Shown in pieces: positions 9,675-17,828 of a stretch of DNA of 64,000 nt (positions within the stretch are counted from its first letter, which is position 1; each line of letters starts with the position of its first letter). Both the position numbers and the translations under genes were made by a program. The notes under the pieces were generated by a model. It did not search any database. It had not been told where the DNA came from and saw nothing but the letters and a program-made list of their open reading frames with translations. The stretch comes from JACVRW01 sp963803245 (GTDB lineage: Bacteria > Actinomycetota > Thermoleophilia > Solirubrobacterales > Thermoleophilaceae). The stretch is taken from positions 186,001-250,000 of the forward strand of contig CAWDLI010000015.1 in assembly GCA_963803245.1 (NCBI GenBank), in the 5' to 3' direction.

Positions 9675-9994
9675 CCGCCGAGCTGCCGCCTCCGGTGCGC
9701 GCCGCGATCGACGCCGCGAACGGCGCCGACCAGCCGGCCTTCCTCGCGGCCTTCACGCCCGATGGTGTGGTGGACGACTGGGGGCGCGAGTTCCACGGAC
9801 CGTCCGAGATCGCGAGCTGGAGCGATGGCGAGTTCATCGGCGTGGCTGTGACCCTCGAGGTTCTCAGCGCACGAACGGAGGAGCAGGACACCGCGGTCAA
9901 GGCACAGGTCGGCGGCGACGGCTTCAACGGGCCCTCGACCTTCACGTTCCAGGTCGAGGGCGATCTGGTGGCGCGCATGACGATCCGCGCGTAA
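9671..9994 (+). CDS. SnoaL/NTF2-like small protein
   Basis: 107 residues, ATG 9671 overlapping the preceding stop (ATGA). It shows the NTF2-like pattern: N-terminal helices (VRAAIDAANGADQPAFLAAFTPDGVVDDWG), a loop, then antiparallel strands ending in EGDLVARMTIRA. This cone fold is used by polyketide cyclases, isomerases and many binding proteins, so a function cannot be assigned. Last gene of the unit that starts at 5471. Confidence 0.7.
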   Translation: MTAELPPPVRAAIDAANGADQPAFLAAFTPDGVVDDWGREFHGPSEIASWSDGEFIGVAVTLEVLSARTEEQDTAVKAQVGGDGFNGPSTFTFQVEGDLVARMTIRA

Positions 9995-10013
9995 ATCCAT
10001 TAGCGTCGCCGCG

Positions 10014-10811
10014 ATGCCGATCGGTAAGGCCGGGCCGCCCGTCAGCCAGATCAGTCAGGCCTATCCCGACAGGGTCGAGGTCCGGGGCCGCGACCTCTGC
10101 GGCGACCTGATGGGGAGACTGAGCTTCACCGAGTACTTCCACCTCCTGCTCACCGGTGAGGAGCCCACCGAGGAGCAGCGCTACTTCCTCGACCTCCTGC
10201 TCGTGGCGATCGCCGAGCACGGCATGATGCCCACCAACGTGGCCGCGCGCATGACGCTCGCGGCCGACCCCGGATCGCTGCAGGGCGCCGTGGCCGCGGG
10301 GATCCTCGGCTGTGGCCCGGTGATCCTGGGCACGTCCGAGGCGTGCGCGCGACTGCTCGAGGAGGCCCAGGAGAAGGTGGCCGCCGGCGGCGAGGCCGCG
10401 GCCGTGGCCGCGGAGATCGCCCGCGCGGTCCAGGCCTCCGGCGACAAGCTCCCGGGATTCGGCCATCCGGTTCACCGCCCGCTCGACCCGCGCGCGGAGC
10501 GGATCCTCGAGCTGGCCGACGAGCACGGGGTGAGCGGGCCTCACGTCGAGCTGGTCCGGCGCCTGCGCGACGGAGTGGCGGAGGCCTGGGGCAAGCCGCT
10601 CACCATGAACGTGTCGATGCCGATCGCCGCTGTGATGCTGGACCTGGGCTTCTCGTCCGCCACGGTGAAGGCCGTGCCGATCCTCGCGCGCACGGCCGGG
10701 CTGCTCGCACACCTGGCCGAGGAGCAGCAGCAGCCGCTCGGTTTCCTCATGGCCGGGCGGGCGGAAGAGGCGATCGAGTACCAGCCCCCACCGGAGGACG
10801 GATCGCGCTGA
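10014..10811 (+). CDS. Citrate synthase family protein, probably citryl-CoA lyase
   Basis: 265 residues, about two thirds the length of a standard citrate synthase (near 400), and close to the citryl-CoA lyase/short citrate-synthase-like group. The family core PGFGHPVHRPLDPRA carries the His of the active site, and MNVSMPIAAVMLDLGF corresponds to the late helical part. It would make or cleave a C-C bond between a CoA thioester and a keto acid. Its TGA overlaps the presumed CTG start of the CoA ligase (CTGA), so both belong to one operon. Together they suggest CoA-dependent breakdown of an organic acid rather than the TCA cycle. Confidence 0.75.
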   Translation: MPIGKAGPPVSQISQAYPDRVEVRGRDLCGDLMGRLSFTEYFHLLLTGEEPTEEQRYFLDLLLVAIAEHGMMPTNVAARMTLAADPGSLQGAVAAGILGCGPVILGTSEACARLLEEAQEKVAAGGEAAAVAAEIARAVQASGDKLPGFGHPVHRPLDPRAERILELADEHGVSGPHVELVRRLRDGVAEAWGKPLTMNVSMPIAAVMLDLGFSSATVKAVPILARTAGLLAHLAEEQQQPLGFLMAGRAEEAIEYQPPPEDGSR

Positions 10812-12112
10812 TCCTCGCGCCAGAGGTCGAGACCCGCCCGTGGGCGGACCAGCTCGCCGTCGACGACGCGAGCTACAGGACCCAGCTCGCCTATCTCTAC
10901 GAGCGCTCGGCCTTCTATCGCGGCAAGCTCGACGACGGCGGATTCCCCTCACCCGACGCGGCCGGCGGGCTCGCCGACATCGCCCGGCTTCCGCTGACGG
11001 AGAAGCGCGAGATCAGGGACACGTGCACTCCCGCCAACCCGATCGGGGCGCATCTCTGCGCCACGCCCGCGGAGATCGTCCGCATCTACTCGACGAGCGG
11101 CACGACCGGCACCCCGAGCTACATCCCGCTCACGGCGGGCGATCTCGACAACTGGATCACGGGATCCGCACGCAGCTACGCGGCCTCCGGCGTCGAGGCG
11201 GGCCAGCGCGTGGTCACTACCTACAACGCCGGCCCGTTCGTGGCCGGCGCGGCGCTTGCCTCGTTCGACCGCATCGGCCTCACCCACATCCCGGTCGGGA
11301 CCGGGAACACCGAGCGGCTGATGCGCGCGATCGAGCTGCTGGGCCCGCAGGCGGCCGTGCTGACCCCCTCCTACGCCGCCTACCTCGTCGAATGGGCGGC
11401 GGACCGGAGGTTCGATCTCCGCGGGTCGAGCGTCGAGCGCGTGCTCGTGGCTGGCGAGCCCGGCGGCGGCGAGCCGGCCCTCCGCGCGCGGCTCGAGGAG
11501 GGCTGGGGCGCGCGAGTGACGGAGGCGATGGGAATCGGCGACATCGGCGTGTCGCTCTGGGGCGAGTGCGAGGAGCGCGACGGCATGCACCTCGGCGCTC
11601 GCAACTTCGTCCACGCCGAGCTGATCGACCCGGACACCGGAGCGGCGCTCGGCCTGGACGACGGCGCGACGGGCGAGCTCGTGCTGACGCATCTCCGGCA
11701 TCGCGCGGCCCCGCTGCTGCGCTTTCGCACGCGCGATCACGTCGAGCTCCGGACGAGCACCTGCCCGTGCGGGCGCACGAGCCCGCGCGTGCGCTGCATC
11801 GGCCGGACCGACGACATGCTCATCGTCCGCGGCGTGAACGTCTTTCCATCGGCCGTGCGCGAGGTGGTGAGTGCCTTCGTACCCGACGTGAGCGGTCACA
11901 TCCTCGTCAGGCCCGAGGCGGCGGGCGTGAAGCAGGAGCCGCCGCTCCCGGTGAGCGTCGAGCTCGCGCAGGGACGGATGGGCGACCTCGACCTGGCCGA
12001 GGCGATACGCGAGAGACTGCGGGCGACGCTCGTCGTGCAGATGCGCGTGGAGCTCGTGCCGTGGGGCAGCCTGCAGCGCAGCGAATACAAGTCGAAGCTC
12101 GTCGAGCACTAG
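10808..12112 (+). CDS. Phenylacetate-CoA ligase family AMP-binding enzyme
   Basis: About 434 residues. It has the adenylate-forming signature YSTSGTTGTPSYIPLT, a GEPGGGE stretch like the PaaK acyl-adenylate region, a CPCGRTSPR motif, and GRTDDMLIVRGVNVFPS of the mobile C-terminal domain. It activates an aromatic or related acid to its CoA thioester with ATP. No ATG, GTG or TTG in this frame allows a full-length N-terminus. The reading frame enters from inside the citrate-synthase gene, and the first plausible start is CTG 10808, overlapping the upstream TGA as CTGA. That mirrors the ATGA/GTGA junctions elsewhere in the window. Confidence 0.85.
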   Translation: MILAPEVETRPWADQLAVDDASYRTQLAYLYERSAFYRGKLDDGGFPSPDAAGGLADIARLPLTEKREIRDTCTPANPIGAHLCATPAEIVRIYSTSGTTGTPSYIPLTAGDLDNWITGSARSYAASGVEAGQRVVTTYNAGPFVAGAALASFDRIGLTHIPVGTGNTERLMRAIELLGPQAAVLTPSYAAYLVEWAADRRFDLRGSSVERVLVAGEPGGGEPALRARLEEGWGARVTEAMGIGDIGVSLWGECEERDGMHLGARNFVHAELIDPDTGAALGLDDGATGELVLTHLRHRAAPLLRFRTRDHVELRTSTCPCGRTSPRVRCIGRTDDMLIVRGVNVFPSAVREVVSAFVPDVSGHILVRPEAAGVKQEPPLPVSVELAQGRMGDLDLAEAIRERLRATLVVQMRVELVPWGSLQRSEYKSKLVEH

Positions 12113-12127
12113 GTCAAGGGAGGTCGG

Positions 12128-12712
12128 ATGCGAAAGCTTCAGAGCCAGGGCGTGCACCACATCACCATCGTGGGTGCCGGCCGGCAGACGTCGATCGACT
12201 TCTGGGAGGGCGTGCTCGGCATGCCCTTCGTCTTCGAGCAGCCCAACCTCGACAACGCATCCGAGAGCCACCTCTACTTCGATCCGGGCGACGGGCGCCT
12301 GATCACGATCTTCACCAACGAAGAGCGCCAGGGCGATCCGGGCCGCACCCCCACCGACCCCGGCTGCGTGCACCACCTCGCGTTCGCGGTGTCCCAGGCC
12401 ACCTTCCACCAGGCCGTGGAGCGACTCGACGAGCGCGGGATCAAGCACAGCGGGGTGAAGGACCGCGGCTTCATGGACTCGATCTACTTCGAGGACCCGC
12501 TCGGCCTCCTCATCGAGCTCGCCTCGTACCGGTTCGAGCCGCCGGCGGGGCTGACGCACGCCGACGTGCTGCTGGAGGCCCACAGGCTCCGCGTGGAGCG
12601 CGGCGACTACAACATCGCCCGCGACCACCTCGCGGATGCCATCGAGCGGCTCGTCACGCGCTCACGCGAGACGCTCTCGGACGACCGCTCGCCCAAGGAC
12701 CCCTACGCGTAG
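12128..12712 (+). CDS. VOC superfamily (glyoxalase/extradiol dioxygenase-like) protein
   Basis: 194 residues, ATG 12128 after a GGGAGG ribosome site. Two beta-alpha-beta-beta-beta modules are visible. Metal-ligand candidates sit at the usual places: HHITIV near the N-terminus, CVHHLAFAV in the middle and LLIELASY in the second module. The pattern fits ring-cleavage dioxygenases or glyoxalase-type isomerases. A C-terminal helical extension (residues about 140-194) goes beyond the core fold. It sits 15 bp behind the CoA ligase and probably completes the same catabolic operon. Confidence 0.8.
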   Translation: MRKLQSQGVHHITIVGAGRQTSIDFWEGVLGMPFVFEQPNLDNASESHLYFDPGDGRLITIFTNEERQGDPGRTPTDPGCVHHLAFAVSQATFHQAVERLDERGIKHSGVKDRGFMDSIYFEDPLGLLIELASYRFEPPAGLTHADVLLEAHRLRVERGDYNIARDHLADAIERLVTRSRETLSDDRSPKDPYA

Positions 12713-13122
12713 GGCTCGTGCACGGCGGTCCTGTCGCCGCTCCGCGTGATCGGCTCGCGGAACAGGAGGAACGTCTGGCCGACCCGCATCTGGTCCTGGT
12801 CGAACAACCGGCGGCGCCCGACGACACGCTCTCCGTTGACGTAGGTCCCGTTTCGCGAGAGCCCGTCGTCGACCAGCATCCACTGGCCGGCCATCGGTCG
12901 CAGCTCTGCATGGACCCTCGAGACCTCCGAGTCCCAGTACAGGGACATGTCGCACTCGTCCCCTCGCCCGACCGTGTTGGGATCGTCACCGAGCTCCACG
13001 AGTCGCTGCCTGCCCTCACGGTCCCGGTAGACCACGAACGGCGCGCCCATGCGCTCGATGGCGAGCCGGTCCTCCAGCTCGGCGGGAGTGGCCAGATCCG
13101 GGCTGAGCGGTGACTCCGACAT
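12703..13122 (-). CDS. FHA domain protein
   Basis: 139 residues, intact. An N-terminal segment (ERMGAPFVVYRDREGRQRLVEL) is followed by a canonical FHA domain with NTVGRGDECDMSLYWDSEVSRVHAEL and SRNGTYVNGERV. It resembles the N-terminal half of the frameshifted gene at 2137-2815 and lacks its HTH part, so the two are probably paralogues. It should bind phosphothreonine peptides, perhaps from the kinases near 2 and 6.5 kb. Its last codons overlap those of the convergent VOC gene within a self-complementary block, so both proteins end in Pro-Tyr-Ala. ATG 13122 is chosen as the start; a little upstream extension is possible. Confidence 0.85.
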   Translation of the reverse strand: MSESPLSPDLATPAELEDRLAIERMGAPFVVYRDREGRQRLVELGDDPNTVGRGDECDMSLYWDSEVSRVHAELRPMAGQWMLVDDGLSRNGTYVNGERVVGRRRLFDQDQMRVGQTFLLFREPITRSGDRTAVHEPYA

Positions 13123-13227
13123 CGCCTGGATGAGCGTAACCCTCAGGCGAGTGGCGGGGCAAGTCGCAGCTGAGGCCCCGCAGCGGGTACAAATCGAAGC
13201 TCGCCGAGAAAAGACCGGGAGGAAGAG

Positions 13228-13911
13228 ATGGCCGAGAACACGCTGAACATCCTCAAGCCGAGCGTCAACAACCTGACCGCCAGGATCTTCGTGCGAGCCG
13301 CCGGGCTCGACTTCGACGAGCAGGACGTGTGGGGCCAGACCACGACCCCGAACTTCCTGCAGAAGGACCCGGCCCACCTCACACCGCTGCTCGAGGAGGA
13401 GGGGCTGCCGAGGGGCTCGCTCTGGGAGAGCTGCGCGATCATGCAATACCTCTGCAACAAGCACGACCTCACCGAGCTCTATCCGGCGGATCCGGGCCGC
13501 CGGGCGATGGTGGACAGCGCGATGTTCTACCTGATCGGCACGCTCTATCCGCTCGTCGCCCGCGCCACGTATCCGGCGCTCGGCTTCCCGCAGTATCCGG
13601 GCGAGGTGGCCACCTCGGATGCCGACGACGCGATGAAGGCACGGGCTCAGCAGGACGCGACCGAGGCGCTCGCCGAGCCACTCGACGCCTACCGGTCGTT
13701 CTTCCTGGACGGGAAGACCTTCATCGGCGGGGACTCACCCTCGATCGCGGACATCCGGCTCGCCGCGACGCTCGAGTTCCTCCGCGCGATCGACTACGAG
13801 TTCCCGGCCTGGGCCGAGGAGTACATGAGCGCCATGGAGACCGCCCTCGGCGACGCCTACAGCGAGCCGGCCGCGGACGTGCGCGGCTTCGTCGCCCAGG
13901 CGAAGTCGTAG
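13228..13911 (+). CDS. Glutathione S-transferase-like protein
   Basis: 227 residues, ATG 13228 preceded by GGAGGAAGAG. The N-terminal thioredoxin-like domain shows the glutathione-site pattern LTPLLEEEG...LWESCAIMQYL (E-S pair), followed by an all-alpha C-terminal domain with the conserved SPSIADIRLAATLEFL. GSTs conjugate thiols to electrophiles. Actinobacteria mostly use mycothiol instead of glutathione, so the true thiol is open. It is divergent from the FHA gene and convergent with the MFS gene, with a 4-bp gap. Confidence 0.85.
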   Translation: MAENTLNILKPSVNNLTARIFVRAAGLDFDEQDVWGQTTTPNFLQKDPAHLTPLLEEEGLPRGSLWESCAIMQYLCNKHDLTELYPADPGRRAMVDSAMFYLIGTLYPLVARATYPALGFPQYPGEVATSDADDAMKARAQQDATEALAEPLDAYRSFFLDGKTFIGGDSPSIADIRLAATLEFLRAIDYEFPAWAEEYMSAMETALGDAYSEPAADVRGFVAQAKS

Positions 13912-13915
13912 CGCA

Positions 13916-15181
13916 TCAGACGCGCGCGGGATCGGCCTCGGCTTCGATCACGTCGACGCTGTCCGCGGGCGCGTTCTGGCGCCTCGACAGCACCAGGAAG
14001 GGCAGAGCGAAAGCCGAGATCCCGGCGCTGATCAGATACGACGAGCCGTAGCCCCAGGCGTCGGCCGACTTGCCGAGCAGCGGCTGCGCCCAGACCCCGC
14101 CGCTCGACCCCAGCATCGAGTCGAACGAGAGGATCGTGGCCCGCTGGCGCGACGGGATCAGGCCGTTGATGTAGGTCTGCCGGATCGGCGTGGCGGCGGC
14201 GAACAGCAGGCCCCAGACCGAGGTCAGCCCGACCACCACCCAGAAGTTCTCGATCGCTCCGATCAGCGCGAGCGTGCCCGTGCTCATGGCCGCGATCGCG
14301 ATCAGCGCCGAGGTGCGCCGGTGGAAGAGCCGGCGGATGCCGGGAGCCGCGATCCCGCCGAGGATCTGCGCGCCGGCCACGAGCGCCGCCGCCAGCCCGG
14401 CCACCTGGTACGCCTCCGAGTCTCCGTACAGCTCCAACAGGTACGGCTGCAGCGCGTAGAACGCGTAGATGCCCACGCCGCCGGCGAAGAGGACCTCGAC
14501 CATCAGCCACTTGACCGCGGGCACCCGCCAGCCGTACTCGATCGAGGCGGAGGCGATCTTTCGCATCTCGGTCAACGGCGAGCCGCCCTTGGCGGGGGTG
14601 AAGCCCACGTCGTGCATGAGCCTGAAGGCGACCACGAACATCACGGCCAGGACCACCCCGCGGAGGACGAACGGCACGCCCAGGCTGGTCTGCTCGGCGA
14701 TGAAGCCGCCGGCCACCGACCCCGTGAGCATCGCCGCCCCGGTGACCACCTGGCCGCGGCCGAACACCGCCTCGAGCTCGCCTGTGAAGCCGGTGGCGGT
14801 GAGGGCGTCCACGAGCCATGCCTCCACCGCACCGGAGAAGAAGGTGAAGCCGAGGCCGAGAAGCAGCGAGGCGGCCGCCCACTGCCAGAACGGCGCCTCG
14901 ATCTGCCACAGCAGGACGTAGAAGAGCGTCGACGCGGCGAGCGTGACCGTGCCGAGCAGGTACGAGGCGCGGCGGCCGACCGTGTCGGCGACGATCCCGG
15001 TGGGCACCTCGAAGAGCACCATCCCGACGGTGAAGAACGCGTTCGCGGCGAACGCCTCGAGGTTCGACAGTCCCGCGTCGAGCAGGAAGATCGTGTTGAT
15101 CCCCCAGATCAGCGATGCCGCCAGCGTGTTCCCGAGCAGGAGCAGGAGATAGGTCCGCTGGATGGAGGCGGATGTGGGCAC
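13916..15181 (-). CDS. Major facilitator superfamily transporter
   Basis: 421 residues with about 12 hydrophobic segments in two halves. The typical MFS loop between helices 2 and 3 reads ADTVGRRASYLLG. There is a second similar loop with RRTSALIAIA. A cytoplasmic central loop (DVGFTPAKGGSPLTEMRKIA) separates the halves. Start ATG 15181 gives a short N-terminal tail before TM1 (TYLLLLLGNTLAASLIWGI). Likely a proton-coupled exporter, substrate unknown. Confidence 0.85.
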   Translation of the reverse strand: MPTSASIQRTYLLLLLGNTLAASLIWGINTIFLLDAGLSNLEAFAANAFFTVGMVLFEVPTGIVADTVGRRASYLLGTVTLAASTLFYVLLWQIEAPFWQWAAASLLLGLGFTFFSGAVEAWLVDALTATGFTGELEAVFGRGQVVTGAAMLTGSVAGGFIAEQTSLGVPFVLRGVVLAVMFVVAFRLMHDVGFTPAKGGSPLTEMRKIASASIEYGWRVPAVKWLMVEVLFAGGVGIYAFYALQPYLLELYGDSEAYQVAGLAAALVAGAQILGGIAAPGIRRLFHRRTSALIAIAAMSTGTLALIGAIENFWVVVGLTSVWGLLFAAATPIRQTYINGLIPSRQRATILSFDSMLGSSGGVWAQPLLGKSADAWGYGSSYLISAGISAFALPFLVLSRRQNAPADSVDVIEAEADPARV

Positions 15182-15229
15182 GTACTAGAGATCCCTCCGG
15201 GGCCGCCGACTCATCGGTACCTTGCGGCG

Positions 15230-15736
15230 ATGCACGACGGCCGGCTCGAGCTCCTGGTGGCCGACCTCGCGGTGCTCGACGCTGCGATCGAAGGTCCGGG
15301 GGCGCTTTCCCGCGCGCTTGGAGGGTGTGCTGTGGCTGACGGCTGGGAGGCCTTTCCGAGCGCCCTGCCGGCCGCGCGCGGCGCTCTGGCCGCCGATCCG
15401 GAGGGGGCTCGCTGGGGGACGCGTCTGTTCATTCTCGACGAGCCGCGCACGCTAGTCGGCTGGGGCGGGTTCAAGGGCCCGCCCGTTGACGGAGTGGTCG
15501 AGCTCGGGTACGCCGTCGCTCCCGACTTCCGCTCGCGAGGGATCGCATCCGACGCAGTGCTGGAGATGCTCCGGGAGGCGTTTGCGCACACCGGGGTCGT
15601 GGCGGTCATCGCGCACACGCTGGCCGAGCCGAACCCGTCCACACGCGTGCTCGAGAAGACCGGCTTCCTGTTCGATGGCGAGCTGACCGACGAGGAGGAC
15701 GGCCGGTTGTGGCGCTGGCGCCACGAGCCGTCTTAG
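15230..15736 (+). CDS. GNAT family N-acetyltransferase
   Basis: 168 residues, ATG 15230. Acetyl-CoA binding motif A is clear (ELGYAVAPDFRSRGIASDAVLEML, containing R-x-x-G-I/A), followed by motif B (LAEPNPSTRVLEKTGFLF). It is closest in pattern to RimJ/RimL-type protein or small-molecule N-acetyltransferases. It is divergent from the MFS gene and its stop overlaps the convergent permease stop by four bases. Confidence 0.85.
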   Translation: MHDGRLELLVADLAVLDAAIEGPGALSRALGGCAVADGWEAFPSALPAARGALAADPEGARWGTRLFILDEPRTLVGWGGFKGPPVDGVVELGYAVAPDFRSRGIASDAVLEMLREAFAHTGVVAVIAHTLAEPNPSTRVLEKTGFLFDGELTDEEDGRLWRWRHEPS

Positions 15737-16911
15737 CGCGCCAGGCCGAGCACCTCGAACAGCTTCGCCGGGCGCCCCATCCGCAGGATGGAGCGCTCGT
15801 AGATCCGCGCGCAGATCCTCAGCAGCACCGCGACGCTCAGAACCAGCAGCCCGAGCGACAGGACGATCTCCACCGCCCCGGCCTCCCCCAACGCCACCCG
15901 CGCGGGCATCGCGATCGGTGAGGAGATCGGGACGAGCGACACCACGACTGCCAGCGTCGACGACGGGTCGTCGAGCGCCGGGAGCACGAGCAGATACGAG
16001 GCGATGAGCAGGAACGTCAGCGGCGTGCTCGATGCCTGGAGGTCCTCCTGGCGCGACACGGCCACCCCGGCGATGGCGTACAGGCAGGCGTAGAAGCCGT
16101 ACCCGAAGAGGAACCAGACGAGCGCCACGCCCAGCGCTCCGACCGTCGAGCCGGTCAGCTCCACGGCACCGCTTGCCGCCGCGAGGCCCAGGCCCACGAC
16201 TCCGGCGAGCAGCAGCTGCAACAGGCCGAGCAGGCCTATCCCCAGGATCTTCCCGGTCAGGAGCGGGCGCGGGTTGATGGTCGCGAGCAGCACCTCCACC
16301 ACACGCGAGGCCTTCTCCTCCACCACCCCCGTGGCCACCGCGAGGCCGAAGACGATCAGCTGCCCGTAGAGCAGCAGCGATGCCGTGAACGCGACCCCCG
16401 CGCTGCCGTCGTCCTCGTCCGAGGGGTCCAGCGCCCGCGCCTGGAGCGGTGGCGGCTCGAGCGCGCGACGCGCCTCCTCCCGGTCGAGGCCCTGCTCGCG
16501 AAGCGCCGCATCGGCGCGCACCTGGCGCGCGGCTACCTGGAGGACCTGCGTCAGCTCGTCCGGCGGATCCACGTCCAGCGTGATCAGCTCCCCGCCCACC
16601 ACCGCGGCGTCCACGTCCTCGTCGCGGACGGCCGCACGTGCCTCGGCGGCGTCGGCGAACTCGCGGACTCGGACGCGCGCGTCGAACTGCGGTGCCAGCG
16701 AGCGTGCCGTCCGGACGATCGCCGACGACTCGCCGCCCTGGGCGCCGACGTCGTAGGTCTCGCGGTCGTCCCCGCCCAGCACCCCGGCGAGGATGGCCCC
16801 GGCCGCGACGAGCGCCACGATGACCGCGGTAGAGATCTGGAAAGCGCGCTGGCGGACGCGCTCGCTGAGCTCTCGCCGCGCCACCAGGAGCATCGCCTGG
16901 CGGTCGCTCAT
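15733..16911 (-). CDS. ABC-2 type transporter permease, NatB-like
   Basis: 392 residues. The layout matches NatB/ABC-2 permeases: TM1 near the N-terminus (ISTAVIVALVAAGAILAGVL), a long extracytoplasmic domain of about 130 residues, then a membrane block of five to six helices containing VVEEKASRVVEVLLATI, a hallmark of this family. ATG 16911 overlaps the ATPase stop (ATGA), so the two are coupled. Together they form an exporter; Na+ export is the textbook role, but drug or peptide export is equally possible. Confidence 0.85.
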   Translation of the reverse strand: MSDRQAMLLVARRELSERVRQRAFQISTAVIVALVAAGAILAGVLGGDDRETYDVGAQGGESSAIVRTARSLAPQFDARVRVREFADAAEARAAVRDEDVDAAVVGGELITLDVDPPDELTQVLQVAARQVRADAALREQGLDREEARRALEPPPLQARALDPSDEDDGSAGVAFTASLLLYGQLIVFGLAVATGVVEEKASRVVEVLLATINPRPLLTGKILGIGLLGLLQLLLAGVVGLGLAAASGAVELTGSTVGALGVALVWFLFGYGFYACLYAIAGVAVSRQEDLQASSTPLTFLLIASYLLVLPALDDPSSTLAVVVSLVPISSPIAMPARVALGEAGAVEIVLSLGLLVLSVAVLLRICARIYERSILRMGRPAKLFEVLGLAR

Positions 16912-17798
16912 CGCTCGACCACCTCGCGGAACAGCTCGGCGAGCGTGGGCTGCACCCGGGCGAAGGTGTGGACCGCACCGACGCGGCGCGCGGCGTCGAG
17001 CACAAGCTGGTCGTCCACGTGCTCGTCGAGCTCGAGCACCACGCCGCGCTCGTCGCTCTGCAGCACGCGCACTCCGGGCACACCGTCCAGCCACCCATCC
17101 GAACCCCCGTCCACGTCCACGCGCAGACGCGGCTCCGTGCGCTCTGCCCGGAGCTCGTCCACCCTGCCCGCCGCGACGATGCGACCGCCGTTCACGATCG
17201 CCACCCGATCGCACAGCCGCTCAACGAGATCGAGCTGATGCGACGAGAAGATCACAGCCACGCCATCGGCGGCGCGCTGCCTGAGCACCTCGGTCATGAC
17301 ATCGGTGCCGATCGGATCGAGGCCGGAGAAGGGCTCGTCCAGGATCAGCGCGATCGGGTCGTGCACGAGCGCCGCGGCGAGCTGGACCCGCTGCTGGTTT
17401 CCCAGCGACAGCTCCTCCACGCGCTGCTCCGTCATTTCGCTCAAGCCGAGGCGCTCGACCCAGCTCGCCGTGGCCTCCGCGGCCTCGCTCTGACTCCGCC
17501 CGTGCAGGGTCGAGAGGTAGCGGAGCTGACGATCGACCCTCATCTTCGGATAGAGCCCGCGCTCCTCGGGCATGTAGCCGAAGTGGCGCTGGTCGTCGCG
17601 CGTCGCGGTGGAGCCGTTCCAGCGAACCTCCCCGGTGTCCTGCTCGAGAACCCCCATCGCGATCCGCATCGCGGTCGTCTTCCCCGACCCGTTGGGCCCC
17701 ACGAACCCGAGCACCTCCCCGTCGGGCACCGTGAGGGTGAGCCCGTCGAGCGCCACGGTCTGCCCGTAGCGCCGGCCTAGATCGAGAAGCTCGAGCAC
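16908..17798 (-). CDS. ABC transporter ATP-binding protein, NatA-like
   Basis: 296 residues. Walker A GPNGSGKTT, Q-loop region FGYMPEERGLYPKM, a degenerate signature LSLGNQQRVQLAAAL (normally LSGGQ), Walker B ALILDEPFSGLDP, and switch His in FSSHQLDL. The MPEERGLYP motif is typical of NatA/YhaQ-type ATPases. It energises the permease encoded immediately downstream. A C-terminal domain of about 80 residues follows the nucleotide-binding domain. Confidence 0.88.
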   Translation of the reverse strand: MLELLDLGRRYGQTVALDGLTLTVPDGEVLGFVGPNGSGKTTAMRIAMGVLEQDTGEVRWNGSTATRDDQRHFGYMPEERGLYPKMRVDRQLRYLSTLHGRSQSEAAEATASWVERLGLSEMTEQRVEELSLGNQQRVQLAAALVHDPIALILDEPFSGLDPIGTDVMTEVLRQRAADGVAVIFSSHQLDLVERLCDRVAIVNGGRIVAAGRVDELRAERTEPRLRVDVDGGSDGWLDGVPGVRVLQSDERGVVLELDEHVDDQLVLDAARRVGAVHTFARVQPTLAELFREVVER

Positions 17799-17828
17799 TT
17801 TTCGACCCCTTCCCAGGTGCTCCGCGTC

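Noticed and set aside
10343..10807. Fusion of the citrate-synthase-like protein and the CoA ligase through the long upstream frame
   Set aside because: Upstream of 10808 the ligase frame is Arg/Gly-rich out-of-frame citrate-synthase sequence without family similarity; a coupled CTG start explains the junction better.
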